Both the position numbers and the translations under genes were made by a program. A DNA stretch of 64,000 nucleotides from Adlercreutzia faecimuris (GTDB lineage Bacteria > Actinomycetota > Coriobacteriia > Coriobacteriales > Eggerthellaceae): NCBI RefSeq assembly GCF_022669055.1, contig NZ_JAJMLW010000001.1, positions 806,001 to 870,000 on the forward strand, given 5' to 3'. The number at the start of each line of letters is the position of its first letter. Position 1 is the stretch's first letter. Positions 25,955 to 35,900 of this stretch are shown here, in pieces. The notes under the pieces were generated by a model. The model made no database searches. It was not told the DNA's origin and saw only the letters and a list, made by a program, of their open reading frames with translations.

Positions 25955-26572
25955 ATGGTGAACACCGATTTCCTTGATGCGCTGGCGTCGAAGGCGCCGA
26001 CGCCGGGCGGCGGCGGGGCGGCGGCCTACGCGGGCGCGCTGGCGGCGGCGCTCACGTCCATGGTGGGCGAGCTCACCGTGGGGAAGAAGCGCTACGCCGA
26101 GGTCGAGGGCCAGGTGCGCTCCGAGCTGCGTGAGCTGGACGTGACGCGCGGCCGCCTGGTGGCGCTCATCGACGCGGACGCGGCTGCCTTCGCGCCGCTG
26201 GCCGCCGCCTACGGCATGCCGCGCGAGACCCCCGAGGAGCAGGCGGCCAAGGACGCCGCGCTGCAGGCCGCGCTCGTGGACGCGTGCGAGGTGCCGCTCG
26301 AGATCATGCGCCAGTGCGTGCTGGTGGCCGAGTCGTGCGACTTCATGGCGCGCCACGGCAGCGTGATGGCCGTGTCCGACGCGGGCGCTGCGGCCGTGCT
26401 GGCCAAGGCGGCGCTGCAGGCGGCCAGCCTGAACGTCGTTATCAACGTCGGGTCGATGGCCGACGCCGAGCGCGCGGCGCGCTACGCCGACGAGGCCGAC
26501 ATGCTGCTGGACGCGGGCTGCGCCCAGGCCGACGCCGTGTTCGCCTACGTGATGGAGCGGCTGCGCGGCTAG
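25955..26572 (+). CDS. fchA: Formimidoyltetrahydrofolate cyclodeaminase / methenyltetrahydrofolate cyclohydrolase (FchA)
   Basis: A 205-residue helical protein of the FTCD_C / FchA family. Visible marks are KAPTPGGGGAAAYAGALAAAL near the N-terminus (typical PGGGs motif) and VGKKRYAEV. In acetogens this protein interconverts 5,10-methenyl- and 10-formyl-tetrahydrofolate; in histidine degraders it removes ammonia from formimino-tetrahydrofolate. Placement between fhs and folD favours the first role. The ATG at 25955 has AAGGAGAG before it. Confidence 0.85.
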   Translation: MVNTDFLDALASKAPTPGGGGAAAYAGALAAALTSMVGELTVGKKRYAEVEGQVRSELRELDVTRGRLVALIDADAAAFAPLAAAYGMPRETPEEQAAKDAALQAALVDACEVPLEIMRQCVLVAESCDFMARHGSVMAVSDAGAAAVLAKAALQAASLNVVINVGSMADAERAARYADEADMLLDAGCAQADAVFAYVMERLRG

Positions 26573-26609
26573 GGCCGCGCCGTCGTCCGGGCGTTTTCGG
26601 GGTACGCGC

Positions 26610-26757
26610 GCAAATCCGCGCGGTTTTGCACTGGTGGCGCGGCGCTGCGCGGCGTCTCCGTGGCCCGTATCTGGCATACTGCCAGGAAAGAGCCGAGGCT
26701 AACTTCTCGAGGGCCTTGGACGGGCGTGCGGCGGAGTGCATAACCGCGCGAATTTGC
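26610..26757. repeat. Long inverted-repeat element, family B copy 1
   Basis: Arms at 26610-26631 and 26736-26757 match inverted in 20 of 22 positions, separated by exactly 104 bases. The same arm and the same interior length occur at 55034-55181. A CCTGGC core (reverse strand, 26681-26686) lies 49 bases from the left arm. The element fills the gap between fchA and folD. Confidence 0.8.
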
Positions 26758-26803
26758 AGACGGCGGACTGATTTCTGAGGATCGCAAGAGGAAGGGAGGC
26801 GCC

Positions 26804-27670
26804 ATGGCGCGCATCTTGACGGGCAAGGAGGTGGTCGCGGCTCTGCGGGAGGATCTGCTGGGGCGCGTGGCGGCGTTGGGGGAGCGCGGCGTGGTGCCGT
26901 GCCTGGCCATCGTGCGGGTGGGCGAGCGGCCCGACGACGTGTCCTACGAGCGCACCGCCGTCAAGCGGGCCGAGGGGCTCGGCGTGGCCGTGCGGCGCTA
27001 CGAGCTGCCGGCCGACGCGGGCCAGGCGCAACTCGAGGCGGTCATCGACGAGGTGAACGCCGATGGGGCCGTCCACGGCTGCCTGCTGTTCCGCCCGCTG
27101 CCGCCGCAGATCGACGAGCGCGCCGTGTGCGAGCGCCTGGCGCCGGCCAAGGACGTGGACGGCATCACGGCGGCCTCGCTCGCTGGGGTGTTCGCCGGCA
27201 CGGGCGAGGGCTTCCCGCCCGCCACGGCCCAGGCGTGCCTGGAGATGCTCGACTTCTACGGCATCCCCGCGGCGGGGCGCCGGGCGACGGTCGTGGGGCG
27301 CAGCCTGGTGATCGGGCGGCCCGTGGCGATGATGCTGCTCGCCCGCGACGCCACGGTGACGCTGGCGCACTCGCGCACCGCGGACCTGGCCGGCGTCGTG
27401 CGCGAGGCCGACATCGTGGTATGCGCGACGGGCCGCGCCCGCGCCTTCGGGCCCGCGTGCTTCCGCCCCGGCCAGGTGGTGCTCGACGTGGGCATCAACT
27501 TCGACGAGGAGGGCGCGCTCTGCGGTGACGTGGACTTCGTCGCCGTCGAGCCCGTGCTCGGCGACGACGGCGCCCTCACGCCCGTCCCCGGCGGCCTGGG
27601 CAGCGTGACCACCAGCGTCACCATGGCCCACGTCGTGGCCGCCGCCGAGCGCGCCGCGGGCTTGCGCTAG
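26804..27670 (+). CDS. folD: Bifunctional methylenetetrahydrofolate dehydrogenase / cyclohydrolase
   Basis: A 288-residue FolD protein that oxidises methylene- to methenyl-tetrahydrofolate and hydrolyses it to the 10-formyl form. Diagnostic segments are VGERPDDVSYERTAVKRAEG (with the catalytic YxxxK Lys), PLPPQIDE, KDVDGI, VVGRSLVIGRPVAMMLL and PVPGGLGSVT. The start has AGGAAGGGAGG upstream. With fhs and fchA it completes the formate to methylene branch. Confidence 0.95.
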   Translation: MARILTGKEVVAALREDLLGRVAALGERGVVPCLAIVRVGERPDDVSYERTAVKRAEGLGVAVRRYELPADAGQAQLEAVIDEVNADGAVHGCLLFRPLPPQIDERAVCERLAPAKDVDGITAASLAGVFAGTGEGFPPATAQACLEMLDFYGIPAAGRRATVVGRSLVIGRPVAMMLLARDATVTLAHSRTADLAGVVREADIVVCATGRARAFGPACFRPGQVVLDVGINFDEEGALCGDVDFVAVEPVLGDDGALTPVPGGLGSVTTSVTMAHVVAAAERAAGLR

Positions 27671-27867
27671 GGGGCGGGGCAGGGGGGGGTGCGCGCCCGC
27701 TCCCCGCCAATGACGCCCCCCGCGTGGCGCGCCCGTCCCCGCCGCGCCTGCGGCGCCCCCTCATGACGGGGTGCGCCCGCTCCCTCCCTCGCCCCGCGCT
27801 CGCCGGCAATCGCGGAGAGTCGGTGGGGTTTCGAGCCGGGCGCGCGCCGTTGGCGTACCATGGCGCC

Positions 27868-28374
27868 ATGGCTAACGGACTCACCTACATGCGCAACACC
27901 TCCACGCCCGAGGCGACCAAGCAGCTGGCCTCCACGCTGGCGCCCTACCTGCGCCCCGGCGACGTGGTGCTGCTCAACGGCGACCTGGGCGCCGGCAAGA
28001 CCCAGTTCGTCCAGGGCGTCGCCGCCGCGCTCGGCGTGCGCGCGCCGGTGACGAGCCCCACCTTCAATATCCTGCTGGAATACGCCGAGGGGCGCCTGCC
28101 GCTGTACCACTTCGACCTCTACCGCCTGGACGAGCCGGCCCAGCTCGACGACATCGACTACTTCGGCGTCATCGACGGGGACGGCGCGTCGTTCGTGGAG
28201 TGGGCCGAGAAGTTCCCCGACGACATGCCCTACGACTACCTGGAGATCACCATCACCGCCGACGAGCGCGGCACGCGGCGCATCGTCGCGCACTCCTACG
28301 GCTCGCGGTCGCGCCAGCTTCTGTGCGTGTGGGCCAACGACTCGAAGGCGCGCCTCGGCAAGATCCAGCTGTAG
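27868..28374 (+). CDS. tsaE: tRNA t6A synthesis ATPase TsaE
   Basis: A 168-residue P-loop protein: GDLGAGKT (residues 38-45) is the Walker A motif, [10 protein letters not shown] the conserved switch region, and HFDLYRL the family mark. TsaE drives the TsaB-TsaD complex that makes threonylcarbamoyl-adenosine at tRNA position 37. The next gene is a TsaB-RimI-TsaD fusion. The ATG at 27868 is in frame; a nearby ATG at 27860 is in another frame. Confidence 0.92.
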   Translation: MANGLTYMRNTSTPEATKQLASTLAPYLRPGDVVLLNGDLGAGKTQFVQGVAAALGVRAPVTSPTFNILLEYAEGRLPLYHFDLYRLDEPAQLDDIDYFGVIDGDGASFVEWAEKFPDDMPYDYLEITITADERGTRRIVAHSYGSRSRQLLCVWANDSKARLGKIQL

Positions 28375-28551
28375 CGCCGCGCCGGCGCGCTCGCGCTACG
28401 CGCCCCGTCCGCTTCGCCGCCGCGCGCCCGTCGCGCCGTCCCGTGCGGGCACCCACCTCGCTGCCTCGCTCGCGTGTGCGGGCACTCGCCTCGCGCCGCC
28501 GCGGCCGTGCGCCCCGTCGGCGCCGGCCCCTGTCCGCCGCGTGCCCTTGCG

Positions 28552-28557
28552 GTAGAA
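28552..28557 (+). promoter_or_regulatory. Probable -10 box of the TsaB-RimI-TsaD gene
   Basis: TAGAAT in GGTAGAATGC, 43 bases before the start codon, repeats the ten-base context seen upstream of fhs. A -35 box is not evident. Confidence 0.4.
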
Positions 28558-28600
28558 TGCGGGCAGCCGTAAACCCAGATCGGGAAGGGAAGACGCCGTC

Positions 28601-31078
28601 ATGGAACCTAACGCGCCGCAGCTGGTGCTCGCCTTCGACACGGCCAACGAGGTCATCGCCATCGGCCTGGGCCGCCTGGACGCCGCCACGCGGTCCGTCG
28701 CGTGCGTGGCCGCGGCCGAGGCCGAGGCGCGCCGGGCGTCCAACACCCAGCTCGTTCCCCGCATCGACGCGCTGCTGGCCGAGGCCGGCGCCGCGCGGGC
28801 CGACATCGCCTGCGTGTGCGTGGGGCGCGGCCCGGGGTCGTTCACGGGCGTGCGCATCGCCATGGCGGCGGCCAAGGGTATCGCGAGCGCGCTTGGCGTG
28901 GGGCTGGTGGGCGTGTCGACGCTCGACGCCGTGGCCTGGGGCGCCTGGGCCGCCGGCGCGCGCGGCGAGGCGCTCGTGGCGGCCGACGCCATGCGCAAGG
29001 AGGTCTACCCCGTGCGCTACGCCCTGGGCGAGGCGGGCCCCGCGCGCCGGGGCGCCGACCGCGTGGCGAAGGCGGAGGAGGCGGCCGCCGAGGCCGCGGC
29101 CGAGGGCGGCCTGCTCATCGCCGGCGACGCTCTGCGCAAGTACGCCGCGCTCTTCGAGCCGGCCGGCGAGCTTCTGCCCGAGGCCGCGTGGACGCCCACG
29201 GGCGCGGGGCTCCTGCGCGCGCTCGAGGCCGCGTGGCGGGCGGGGGAGTGCGACCCGCTGGACGCGGCGCGCCACCATCCCGCCTTCGCGCTGCCGGTGT
29301 ACACGCGCCTGTCGGACGCCGAGGAGGCCGAGCGCGCCCGCCTGGCCCAGGCCGACCCGACGCTGGCCGGGGCCCGCGGCAGCCGCCACGTCACCATGAA
29401 CGACACGGCCGTCGCCAACGCGCGGGCCGATGCGCACGGCATCGCGCTCAAGCCGCTTGACCGGGCGCATGCGGGCGCGGTGGCCGCGCTCGAGGCGCGC
29501 GTCATGGGCAGCGACGCCTGGTCGGAGGCGCTGGTGGCCGACGAGCTGGGCCGCGCCGACCGCGTATGGTGGGCTGCCTACGCGGCCGACCCCGCCATGC
29601 CGCTGCCGGCCGACGCGCCGCTTGTGGGCTACGCCGGCGGCTGGGTGGTCGACGGCGACGTGCAGGTGCTCAAGGTGGGCGTGGACCCGGCCTTCCGCCG
29701 CCGCGGCCTGGCCCGCGCGCTGGTGGCGCGCGTGGCGGCGGACGCCCGCAACCTGGGCGCGCGCACGGCGTCGCTCGAGGTGCGGGCCTCAAACGACGGG
29801 GCCCGCGCGCTCTACGAGGCGCTCGGCTTCGCCAGCTTGGGCGTGCGCCCGCGCTACTACTCGGACGGCGAGGACGCGGTGATCATGCGCGCCGAGGCGC
29901 TGCCGACGGATGCCGCGGGCGCGTCGGGCGGGGGCGCCGTGGTGGCCGGCATGGCCGTGGTCGACCAGACCGCCGCACCCGCGTCCGCGCCTGCCGCGCC
30001 CGGCCCGGTCGGCGCCGGGGCGGGGGTCGTCGCCGCGCCCGCGTCCCCGCTCATCCTGGCCATCGAGTCGTCCTGCGACGAGACGGCCGCCGCCGTCGTG
30101 GACGGGTCGGGGCGCCTGCTGGCCGACGTGGTGGCGTCCCAGATCGACTTCCACGCGCGCTTCGGCGGCGTCGTCCCCGAGATCGCCAGCCGCAAGCACA
30201 TCGAGGCCGTCTGCGGCGTGTGCGACGAGTGCCTGGACGTGGCCTCGGCCGCCGCGGGGCGTCCCGTGCGCTGGGCCGACCTCGACGCCGTGGCCGTCAC
30301 CTACGCGCCGGGCCTGGTGGGCGCGCTCGTGGTGGGCGTCGCCTTCGCCAAGGGCGCCGCGTGGGCCCTCGACGTGCCGCTCATCGGCGTGAACCACCTG
30401 GAGGGGCACCTCTACGCCAACAAGATCGGCGACGACGCCTTCGCGCCGCCGGCCGTGGTGTCGCTCGTGTCGGGCGGCAACACGCTGCTCGTGCACATGC
30501 GCGGCTGGGGCGACTACGCCACGCTCGGCGCCACCATCGACGACGCGGTGGGGGAGGCCTTCGACAAGGTGGCCAAGGCGCTCGGGCTGGGGTACCCCGG
30601 CGGTCCGGTCATCAGCCGGATGGCCGCCCAGGGCGACCCGGACGCCATCCCGTTCCCCCGCGCCATGCTGCACTCGGGCGATTTGCGGTTCTCGCTGTCG
30701 GGCCTCAAGACCGCGGTGGTCACCTACGTCAACCAGGAGCGCGCCGCCGGCCGCGCGCTCAACGTGCCCGACATCGCCGCGAGCTTCCAGCAGGCGGTGG
30801 TGGACGTGCAGGTGGCCAAGGCCCGCCGCGCGCTGGAGGAGACGGGCGCGCCCACGTTCTGCCTGGGCGGCGGCGTGGCGGCCAACCCGGTGCTGCGCGC
30901 GGCCTACGAGGACCTGTGCGCCCAGATGGGCGTGCGGCTGGTGATGCCCCCGCTCGCGTCATGCGGCGACAACGCGGGGATGATCGCGCTGGTGGCCCTC
31001 GATCGCTACCGCGCCAGCCGCCTCATGTCCCTCGACGCCGACGCCCAGGCCCACGCCGACCTCGACGAGCCGTACTAG
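28601..31078 (+). CDS. tsaD: TsaB-RimI-TsaD triple fusion protein
   Basis: An 825-residue protein joining three normally separate proteins. Residues 8-240 are TsaB (LAFDTANEVIAIGL, GRGPGSFTGVRI). Residues about 280-430 are a RimI-type GNAT acetyltransferase (VGVDPAFRRRGLARAL). After an Ala/Pro-rich linker, residues about 483-825 are TsaD (LAIESSCDETAAAV, the metal site HLEGHLYAN, GPGGP-like LGYPGGPVI, CLGGGVAANP, SCGDNAGM). TsaB and TsaD with TsaE make t6A; RimI acetylates ribosomal protein S18. The frame is unbroken and GGGAAGGGAAG precedes the start. Fusion fixes TsaB:TsaD stoichiometry at 1:1. Confidence 0.93.
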   Translation: MEPNAPQLVLAFDTANEVIAIGLGRLDAATRSVACVAAAEAEARRASNTQLVPRIDALLAEAGAARADIACVCVGRGPGSFTGVRIAMAAAKGIASALGVGLVGVSTLDAVAWGAWAAGARGEALVAADAMRKEVYPVRYALGEAGPARRGADRVAKAEEAAAEAAAEGGLLIAGDALRKYAALFEPAGELLPEAAWTPTGAGLLRALEAAWRAGECDPLDAARHHPAFALPVYTRLSDAEEAERARLAQADPTLAGARGSRHVTMNDTAVANARADAHGIALKPLDRAHAGAVAALEARVMGSDAWSEALVADELGRADRVWWAAYAADPAMPLPADAPLVGYAGGWVVDGDVQVLKVGVDPAFRRRGLARALVARVAADARNLGARTASLEVRASNDGARALYEALGFASLGVRPRYYSDGEDAVIMRAEALPTDAAGASGGGAVVAGMAVVDQTAAPASAPAAPGPVGAGAGVVAAPASPLILAIESSCDETAAAVVDGSGRLLADVVASQIDFHARFGGVVPEIASRKHIEAVCGVCDECLDVASAAAGRPVRWADLDAVAVTYAPGLVGALVVGVAFAKGAAWALDVPLIGVNHLEGHLYANKIGDDAFAPPAVVSLVSGGNTLLVHMRGWGDYATLGATIDDAVGEAFDKVAKALGLGYPGGPVISRMAAQGDPDAIPFPRAMLHSGDLRFSLSGLKTAVVTYVNQERAAGRALNVPDIAASFQQAVVDVQVAKARRALEETGAPTFCLGGGVAANPVLRAAYEDLCAQMGVRLVMPPLASCGDNAGMIALVALDRYRASRLMSLDADAQAHADLDEPY

Positions 31079-31156
31079 GGAAGGAGAGCCGCGCGACAGC
31101 CCGCTCCGCCCTCCCCGCGGTTGTCCGCAGGCGTAGGACGGCGGCGGAATTAAGCC

Positions 31157-31184
31157 TTGGCGCCGGGCGTGCAAGGCGTACACT
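31157..31184 (+). promoter_or_regulatory. Candidate promoter of the 31237 MFS gene
   Basis: TTGGCG (31157-31162) and TACACT (31179-31184) are spaced 16 bases apart. Transcription would begin at or inside the following terminator-like hairpin, so that hairpin would form the 5' end of the MFS mRNA. Confidence 0.4.
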
Positions 31185-31188
31185 GGGA

Positions 31189-31219
31189 GGGACGTCCGGG
31201 TTTCCCGGGCGTCCCTTTT
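31189..31219 (+). terminator. Intrinsic terminator after the TsaB-RimI-TsaD gene
   Basis: GGGACGTCCGGG (31189-31200) pairs with CCCGGGCGTCCC (31204-31215) with one G-U pair and a TTT loop, followed by TTTT. It lies 110 bases after the fusion gene and 18 bases before the MFS start. Confidence 0.75.
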
Positions 31220-31236
31220 GCGTGGAGAGGACGGGC

Positions 31237-32799
31237 ATGGGCAACGGGAAGGCGATGGCGAAGGAGGCGCGGGCCGGCGAGGCCTCGTGCCCTCGTGCGC
31301 CGCGCCCCGATGCCGCCGCGCGTCCCAGCGCCGACGCGGCCCCACGCGGCGGCCGCCCCGCGCGCGACGACCGGCTGTGGACGCCCGTGTTCCTGTTCGT
31401 CATCGGCGTCACCCTGTGCACGTTTCTGGTGGGGCAGGGGCTCAACGCCGGCACCTCCGTCTACATCACGGCCCTGGGCGGCACGGCCACCTACGCGGGC
31501 CTGCTGGCCACGGTGTTCTCGGTGGCCGCCGCCGGCGCGCGCTTCATCTGCGGGCCGCTCGTCGACGACCGCGGCCGGCGCGTGGCCATGGTGGCCGGCA
31601 GCGTCGTCATGATGGCGGGCACCGCCGGGCCCATCGTCACAGGCGACTCCGAGCTCATGATCCTGTGGCGGTTCCTCCAGGGCATCGGCTTCTCGGCCGC
31701 CACCACCGCCTCGGCCACGGCCGCCGCCGACGTGCTGCCGCGCGAGCGCTTGGGCGAGGGCATCGGCTACTTCGGCCTGGGGCAGGCGCTCGCCATGTCC
31801 ATCGGGCCGGCGCTGTCGCTGTTCCTCGTGTCCACCGACCCGCCCGAGAACCTGTTCGTGGGCGTGACGCTGGCCGGCGCGCTGGCGCTCGCGTTCTCGC
31901 TCCTGTGCCGCTACGAGAAGGATCCGGAGAAGCTGCCCGTCACGAGCGCCTACCGCGTGCGCTGGGAGCGGGCGCGGCTGCGCCCCGGCCAGGGCGAGGA
32001 GGCGCTCGAGCGCGCCGAGGAGCACGCGGACGCAGGTGCGGAAGGCGCGCAGGGTGCGGAAGGCGCGCGGCGTGCGGAAGACGCGGCTGGGGATGCGAAA
32101 GGCGCGAGGGGCGCGGAAAGAGCGCAGCGCGCGGAGGGCGCAGCCGGCGCAGCGTCCGGCTCGCGGGGCGCGCGGGCCGGGGCGGAGCGGCCGCGCGAGA
32201 CGCTCGTGTCGCGCGTCATCGAGCCGAAGGCCCTGCACGGGGCGCTGCCGGCGCTCTGCATCGTCCCGGCGGTGGGCTTCGTCATCTTCTTCGTGGGGCT
32301 CTACGGCACCGTGCTCGGCGTGGGCAACGCGGGGCTGTTCTACACCGTGTCGGCCGTGTCGATGGTGGCCGTGCGCCTCAAGTCGGGCGCGTTCATGGAC
32401 CGCGTGCCGGCCATCAAGGTGCTCACCGCGGCCGTGGCCTGCGGCATCGTCGGCTTCGTCGTGCTGCTGGCCGCCGGCGCGCTGGAGGGCGGGGCGCGCG
32501 AGGCGGCGTTCTACGCGGCGGGGCTGCCCTACGGGCTCTGCCTGGGCGTGTGCCAGCCGCTCAACCAGTCCATCGCAGTGAAGTGCTCGCCGCCCGAGCG
32601 CTGGGGCGCGGCCAACGCGGTGTTCCAGCTGGCCATCGACGTGGGGATGGGCGCGTCCACCGTGGTATGGGGGATGCTCAACGACACCCTCGGCTTCAGC
32701 GCGTCGCTCGTCGGCGCCATCATCTGCCTGCTCATCGGCTACGCCATGGCCTGGCTCGCCTACCCGCCCGAGGAAAAGCTCTGGCATCGCCGCCGCTAG
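31237..32799 (+). CDS. MFS transporter with long Ala/Glu/Arg-rich central loop
   Basis: A 520-residue major facilitator protein. A disordered N-terminal tail of about 45 residues precedes 12 helices. The A-motif region between helices 2 and 3 is GPLVDDRGRRVAM. Between helices 6 and 7 the loop (about residues 245-325) is built of short degenerate repeats such as EGAQGAEGARRAED. The N-terminal tail and loop probably lie in the cytoplasm. It resembles the MFS protein at 13323. The substrate is unknown, and no linked enzyme gene hints at one. Confidence 0.83.
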   Translation: MGNGKAMAKEARAGEASCPRAPRPDAAARPSADAAPRGGRPARDDRLWTPVFLFVIGVTLCTFLVGQGLNAGTSVYITALGGTATYAGLLATVFSVAAAGARFICGPLVDDRGRRVAMVAGSVVMMAGTAGPIVTGDSELMILWRFLQGIGFSAATTASATAAADVLPRERLGEGIGYFGLGQALAMSIGPALSLFLVSTDPPENLFVGVTLAGALALAFSLLCRYEKDPEKLPVTSAYRVRWERARLRPGQGEEALERAEEHADAGAEGAQGAEGARRAEDAAGDAKGARGAERAQRAEGAAGAASGSRGARAGAERPRETLVSRVIEPKALHGALPALCIVPAVGFVIFFVGLYGTVLGVGNAGLFYTVSAVSMVAVRLKSGAFMDRVPAIKVLTAAVACGIVGFVVLLAAGALEGGAREAAFYAAGLPYGLCLGVCQPLNQSIAVKCSPPERWGAANAVFQLAIDVGMGASTVVWGMLNDTLGFSASLVGAIICLLIGYAMAWLAYPPEEKLWHRRR

Positions 32800-32954
32800 G
32801 GGCGGAGCGCGCCTTCTCCTGGTGGCTGCGTGTGTGGGGGTTGGCGGGGATACGTGGTACAGTGTTTCCGTATGTTTACGCGGATGCGGCGTGCGGGCTG
32901 GGGGCCCGCGGCTCTGGCGGTCGCCTTCGCGGAGCGGGAGCTAGGAGAAGCCCC

Positions 32955-35900
32955 ATGGAGCTGCTGAGGAGGCGTGCGCTCAGGCTGCTGTGCGCCACCC
33001 TGCTGATAACGTCGCTCGTGCCGACCGCGGCCCTCGCCGCGCCGGGCGGCGGCGACGCGGCTGTGCCGGCCGAGGCCTCGGCAGCCGCCTCTGACCGCGT
33101 CGCCGCATCCGCGTCGGACGTCGCCTCGGGTGCCTCCGACCCGGCTGCCTCCGAGGCTGGCCCGGCTCCTGCGGCCCCCGCCGGCGATCTCGCCGCGGCG
33201 CCCGCCGTTTCCGCGCTCTCCGTCTCTAGCGCCGCCTCCGCCGACCCGGCTGCTCCCGACGCCTCCGCCGCATCCGACCCGGTCGCCGGCGCGGGCGCAT
33301 CGTCGCCTTCCATCCCCCGCCGGCTCGTCTCCTCCGTCACGGCCGACGTGCGCACGTCGGCGCGCCCGCTGCTGTTCTCCCTCGCGCAGGACGGCACGGT
33401 GGCGCTGCGCCCGGGCGCCCACGAGCGCTGGATCGACCGCATCGACATCCCCGCGTGGGCGCGCGACTTCTACGACGTGCTGGCGGAGGCGACCGACGAC
33501 GACGGCGTGGACGATTTCCTCATCGAGGACCGCTACTTCGACGCCGCCGCGCTGCCCGAGCTGGGGACGACCCCGTCGCCGGCGGGCAGTGCCGAGGGAC
33601 GCGCCGTGCTGCGCGCCGCCATCCTGGAGGGCACGGGGCTGCTGCCCGAGGAGGAGAAGGGCGCCGCGGCGCAGGAGGCCTATCGCTACCTGCTCGCCGT
33701 GATGGCGGCCTTCGACCGCGACCACGGCGAGGTGTTCTGGCTGTCGTCCCCCGTGTCCATGGGCGCCTTCACCGCCGGTGATCAGGGGGATCTCGAGATC
33801 GTCCTGTTCCTCACCGGCGAGGGGGAGGGGCGGGCGCGCCATGCGGCCTACGACGATGAGCGCGTCATCAGGGCCGCCATCGCCCAGCGCGACGCCGACG
33901 TCCAGGCCATCCTAGGCGAGCTGCGGGCGTCGGGCGCGGCTGCCGAGGACGCCGAGGCCGTGCGGTTCCTCAACCGCTGGCTCGTGGAGCACAACCAGTA
34001 CAACACCGCGTCCGCGACCAGCCCAGACGGGCTGGAGGACGACTACCCGGACGCCTGGGAGTGCGTGAGCGCGCTCGGCGGCCGCCTGGGCGCCCAGGGG
34101 CCGGTGTGCGAGGGCTACGCGCGGGCGCTCAAGGTGCTGTGCGACGGGCTCGGCATCCCCTGCGTGCTGGTGGACGGCCAGGCGCTGGCGAACGCGGCGT
34201 CGGACCTGCGCGCCGGCCACATGTGGAACTACGTGCAGGTGGACGGCGCCTGGTACGGCATCGACGTCACCTGGAACGACCCGTCGAACGACGCGAACCC
34301 CAACCCGCCCTACGACCCCCGCTACAGCGAGGCGTACTTCCTGGTGGGGGCCGAGACGCCGGACTGGCAGAACGAGCCCTTCCTGACGACCCACCCGGTG
34401 GAGAACCGCGTCTTCACCCCGGGAACCTCCTTCGTCAACGGGCCCGAGCTGGCCGCGGAGGCCTACGCCCCCAAGGCCGCACCCGTGGTGGGCGTGCCGA
34501 CGGGGCTCGCGGCCACCTACGGCGATGAGCTGGGGTCGGTGGCGCTGCCGGAGCCCGCGGCGGGGGAGACGCCGGGCGCGTGGTCGTGGGCGGTCGCCGA
34601 CCAGCCGGTGGGCAACGTCGGCGCGCGCACGTTCCGCGCCGTGTTCACGCCGGAGGATCGCACGGCCTTCGCCGCGGCAGCCTTCGACGTGACGGTGGCG
34701 GTGGCGCCCCGGGTCGTGACGCCGACGGTGGAGCTGGCCGCGCCCGTCTTCACCTGGGCGGGACATCCCGTGACGCCGGCGGTGACCGTGCGCGACGGCG
34801 ACGCGGTCATCCCCGCGAGCGAGTATTCGGTGGCCTACCGCGACAACGACGCGCTGGGCACGGCGACGGTGGTCGTGACCGACGCGCCGGGCGGCAACTA
34901 CGACCTGGGCGAGGCGCGCGCGACGTTCGAGCTGGTGGAGCGCCCGACGCCGAAGCTGGCGGCGGCGGATCTCACGAAGGTCTACGACGGCGCGGCGGTG
35001 GACCCGCAGGCGCTGCTGGCCGACGTGACGGCCACGGTGGAGGGGCACGAGGTGACCGGCGCATGGTCGCTGGGCGCCGTGCCCGAGATGCGCGCCGCGG
35101 GCGCCTACGAGGTGGAGGTGCGCTTCGAGCCGGACGACGCCGAGGCCTGCCTGCCGGCCGTGACGACGGCCCACGTGACCATCGAGCGGCGGCCGGCCAC
35201 GCTGGGCGTGGAGCTGCCGACCAACCGCCTGACCGCGGATGACGCGGTGCCGGCGCCGACGCTGCGGGTGGACGGCCTGGTGGAAGGCGAGCTCATCGCG
35301 CCGACCGTGGCGCCGGCCTTCCGCGGGCTGCCTGCGCGCGGCGAGGTGGGCGACCACGTGGTGGAGTGGGTGAACGCCGATGACGTGCTCGCCGCCGCCC
35401 GGGCGCTGCCGGCGGCGGCCAACTACGAGCTCTCGCTGGCGGGGGAGCGCTCGTGGGCGCTGGCCGTCGCGGACGTGACGCTGGCGCCCGTGGCCGACCC
35501 GGGCCTGCGCGTCGAGCTGCGCGCCGGGCTCGACGTCGCGCCGGAGGGCCTGGCCGCCACGCCGTTCCAGACGCCGGAGGCCGTGGGGGCCGAGCTTCTG
35601 CGCGTGGCCCGCGAGGCGCTGCCGACTGTGGCGGACGGCCAGATCGCCGTCTGGGACGTGGCGCTGTTCACGACGGCCGACGGCGGCCGCACCTGGGCGC
35701 CGGCCGACGAGGCGAGCTTCCCCGCCGAGGGGCTGGAGGTGCTGCTGCCGGTGCCCGAGGGCGCCGACGTCGACGCCCACTGGTTCGCGGCGGCTCACAT
35801 GTTCACGGCCGCGATGGCCGGCTTCCAGCCAGGCGACGTGGAGCCCTGCGAGGCCGCGGCGTCGGCCGAGGGCGTGCGCGTCACCGTGCACGGGCTGTCG

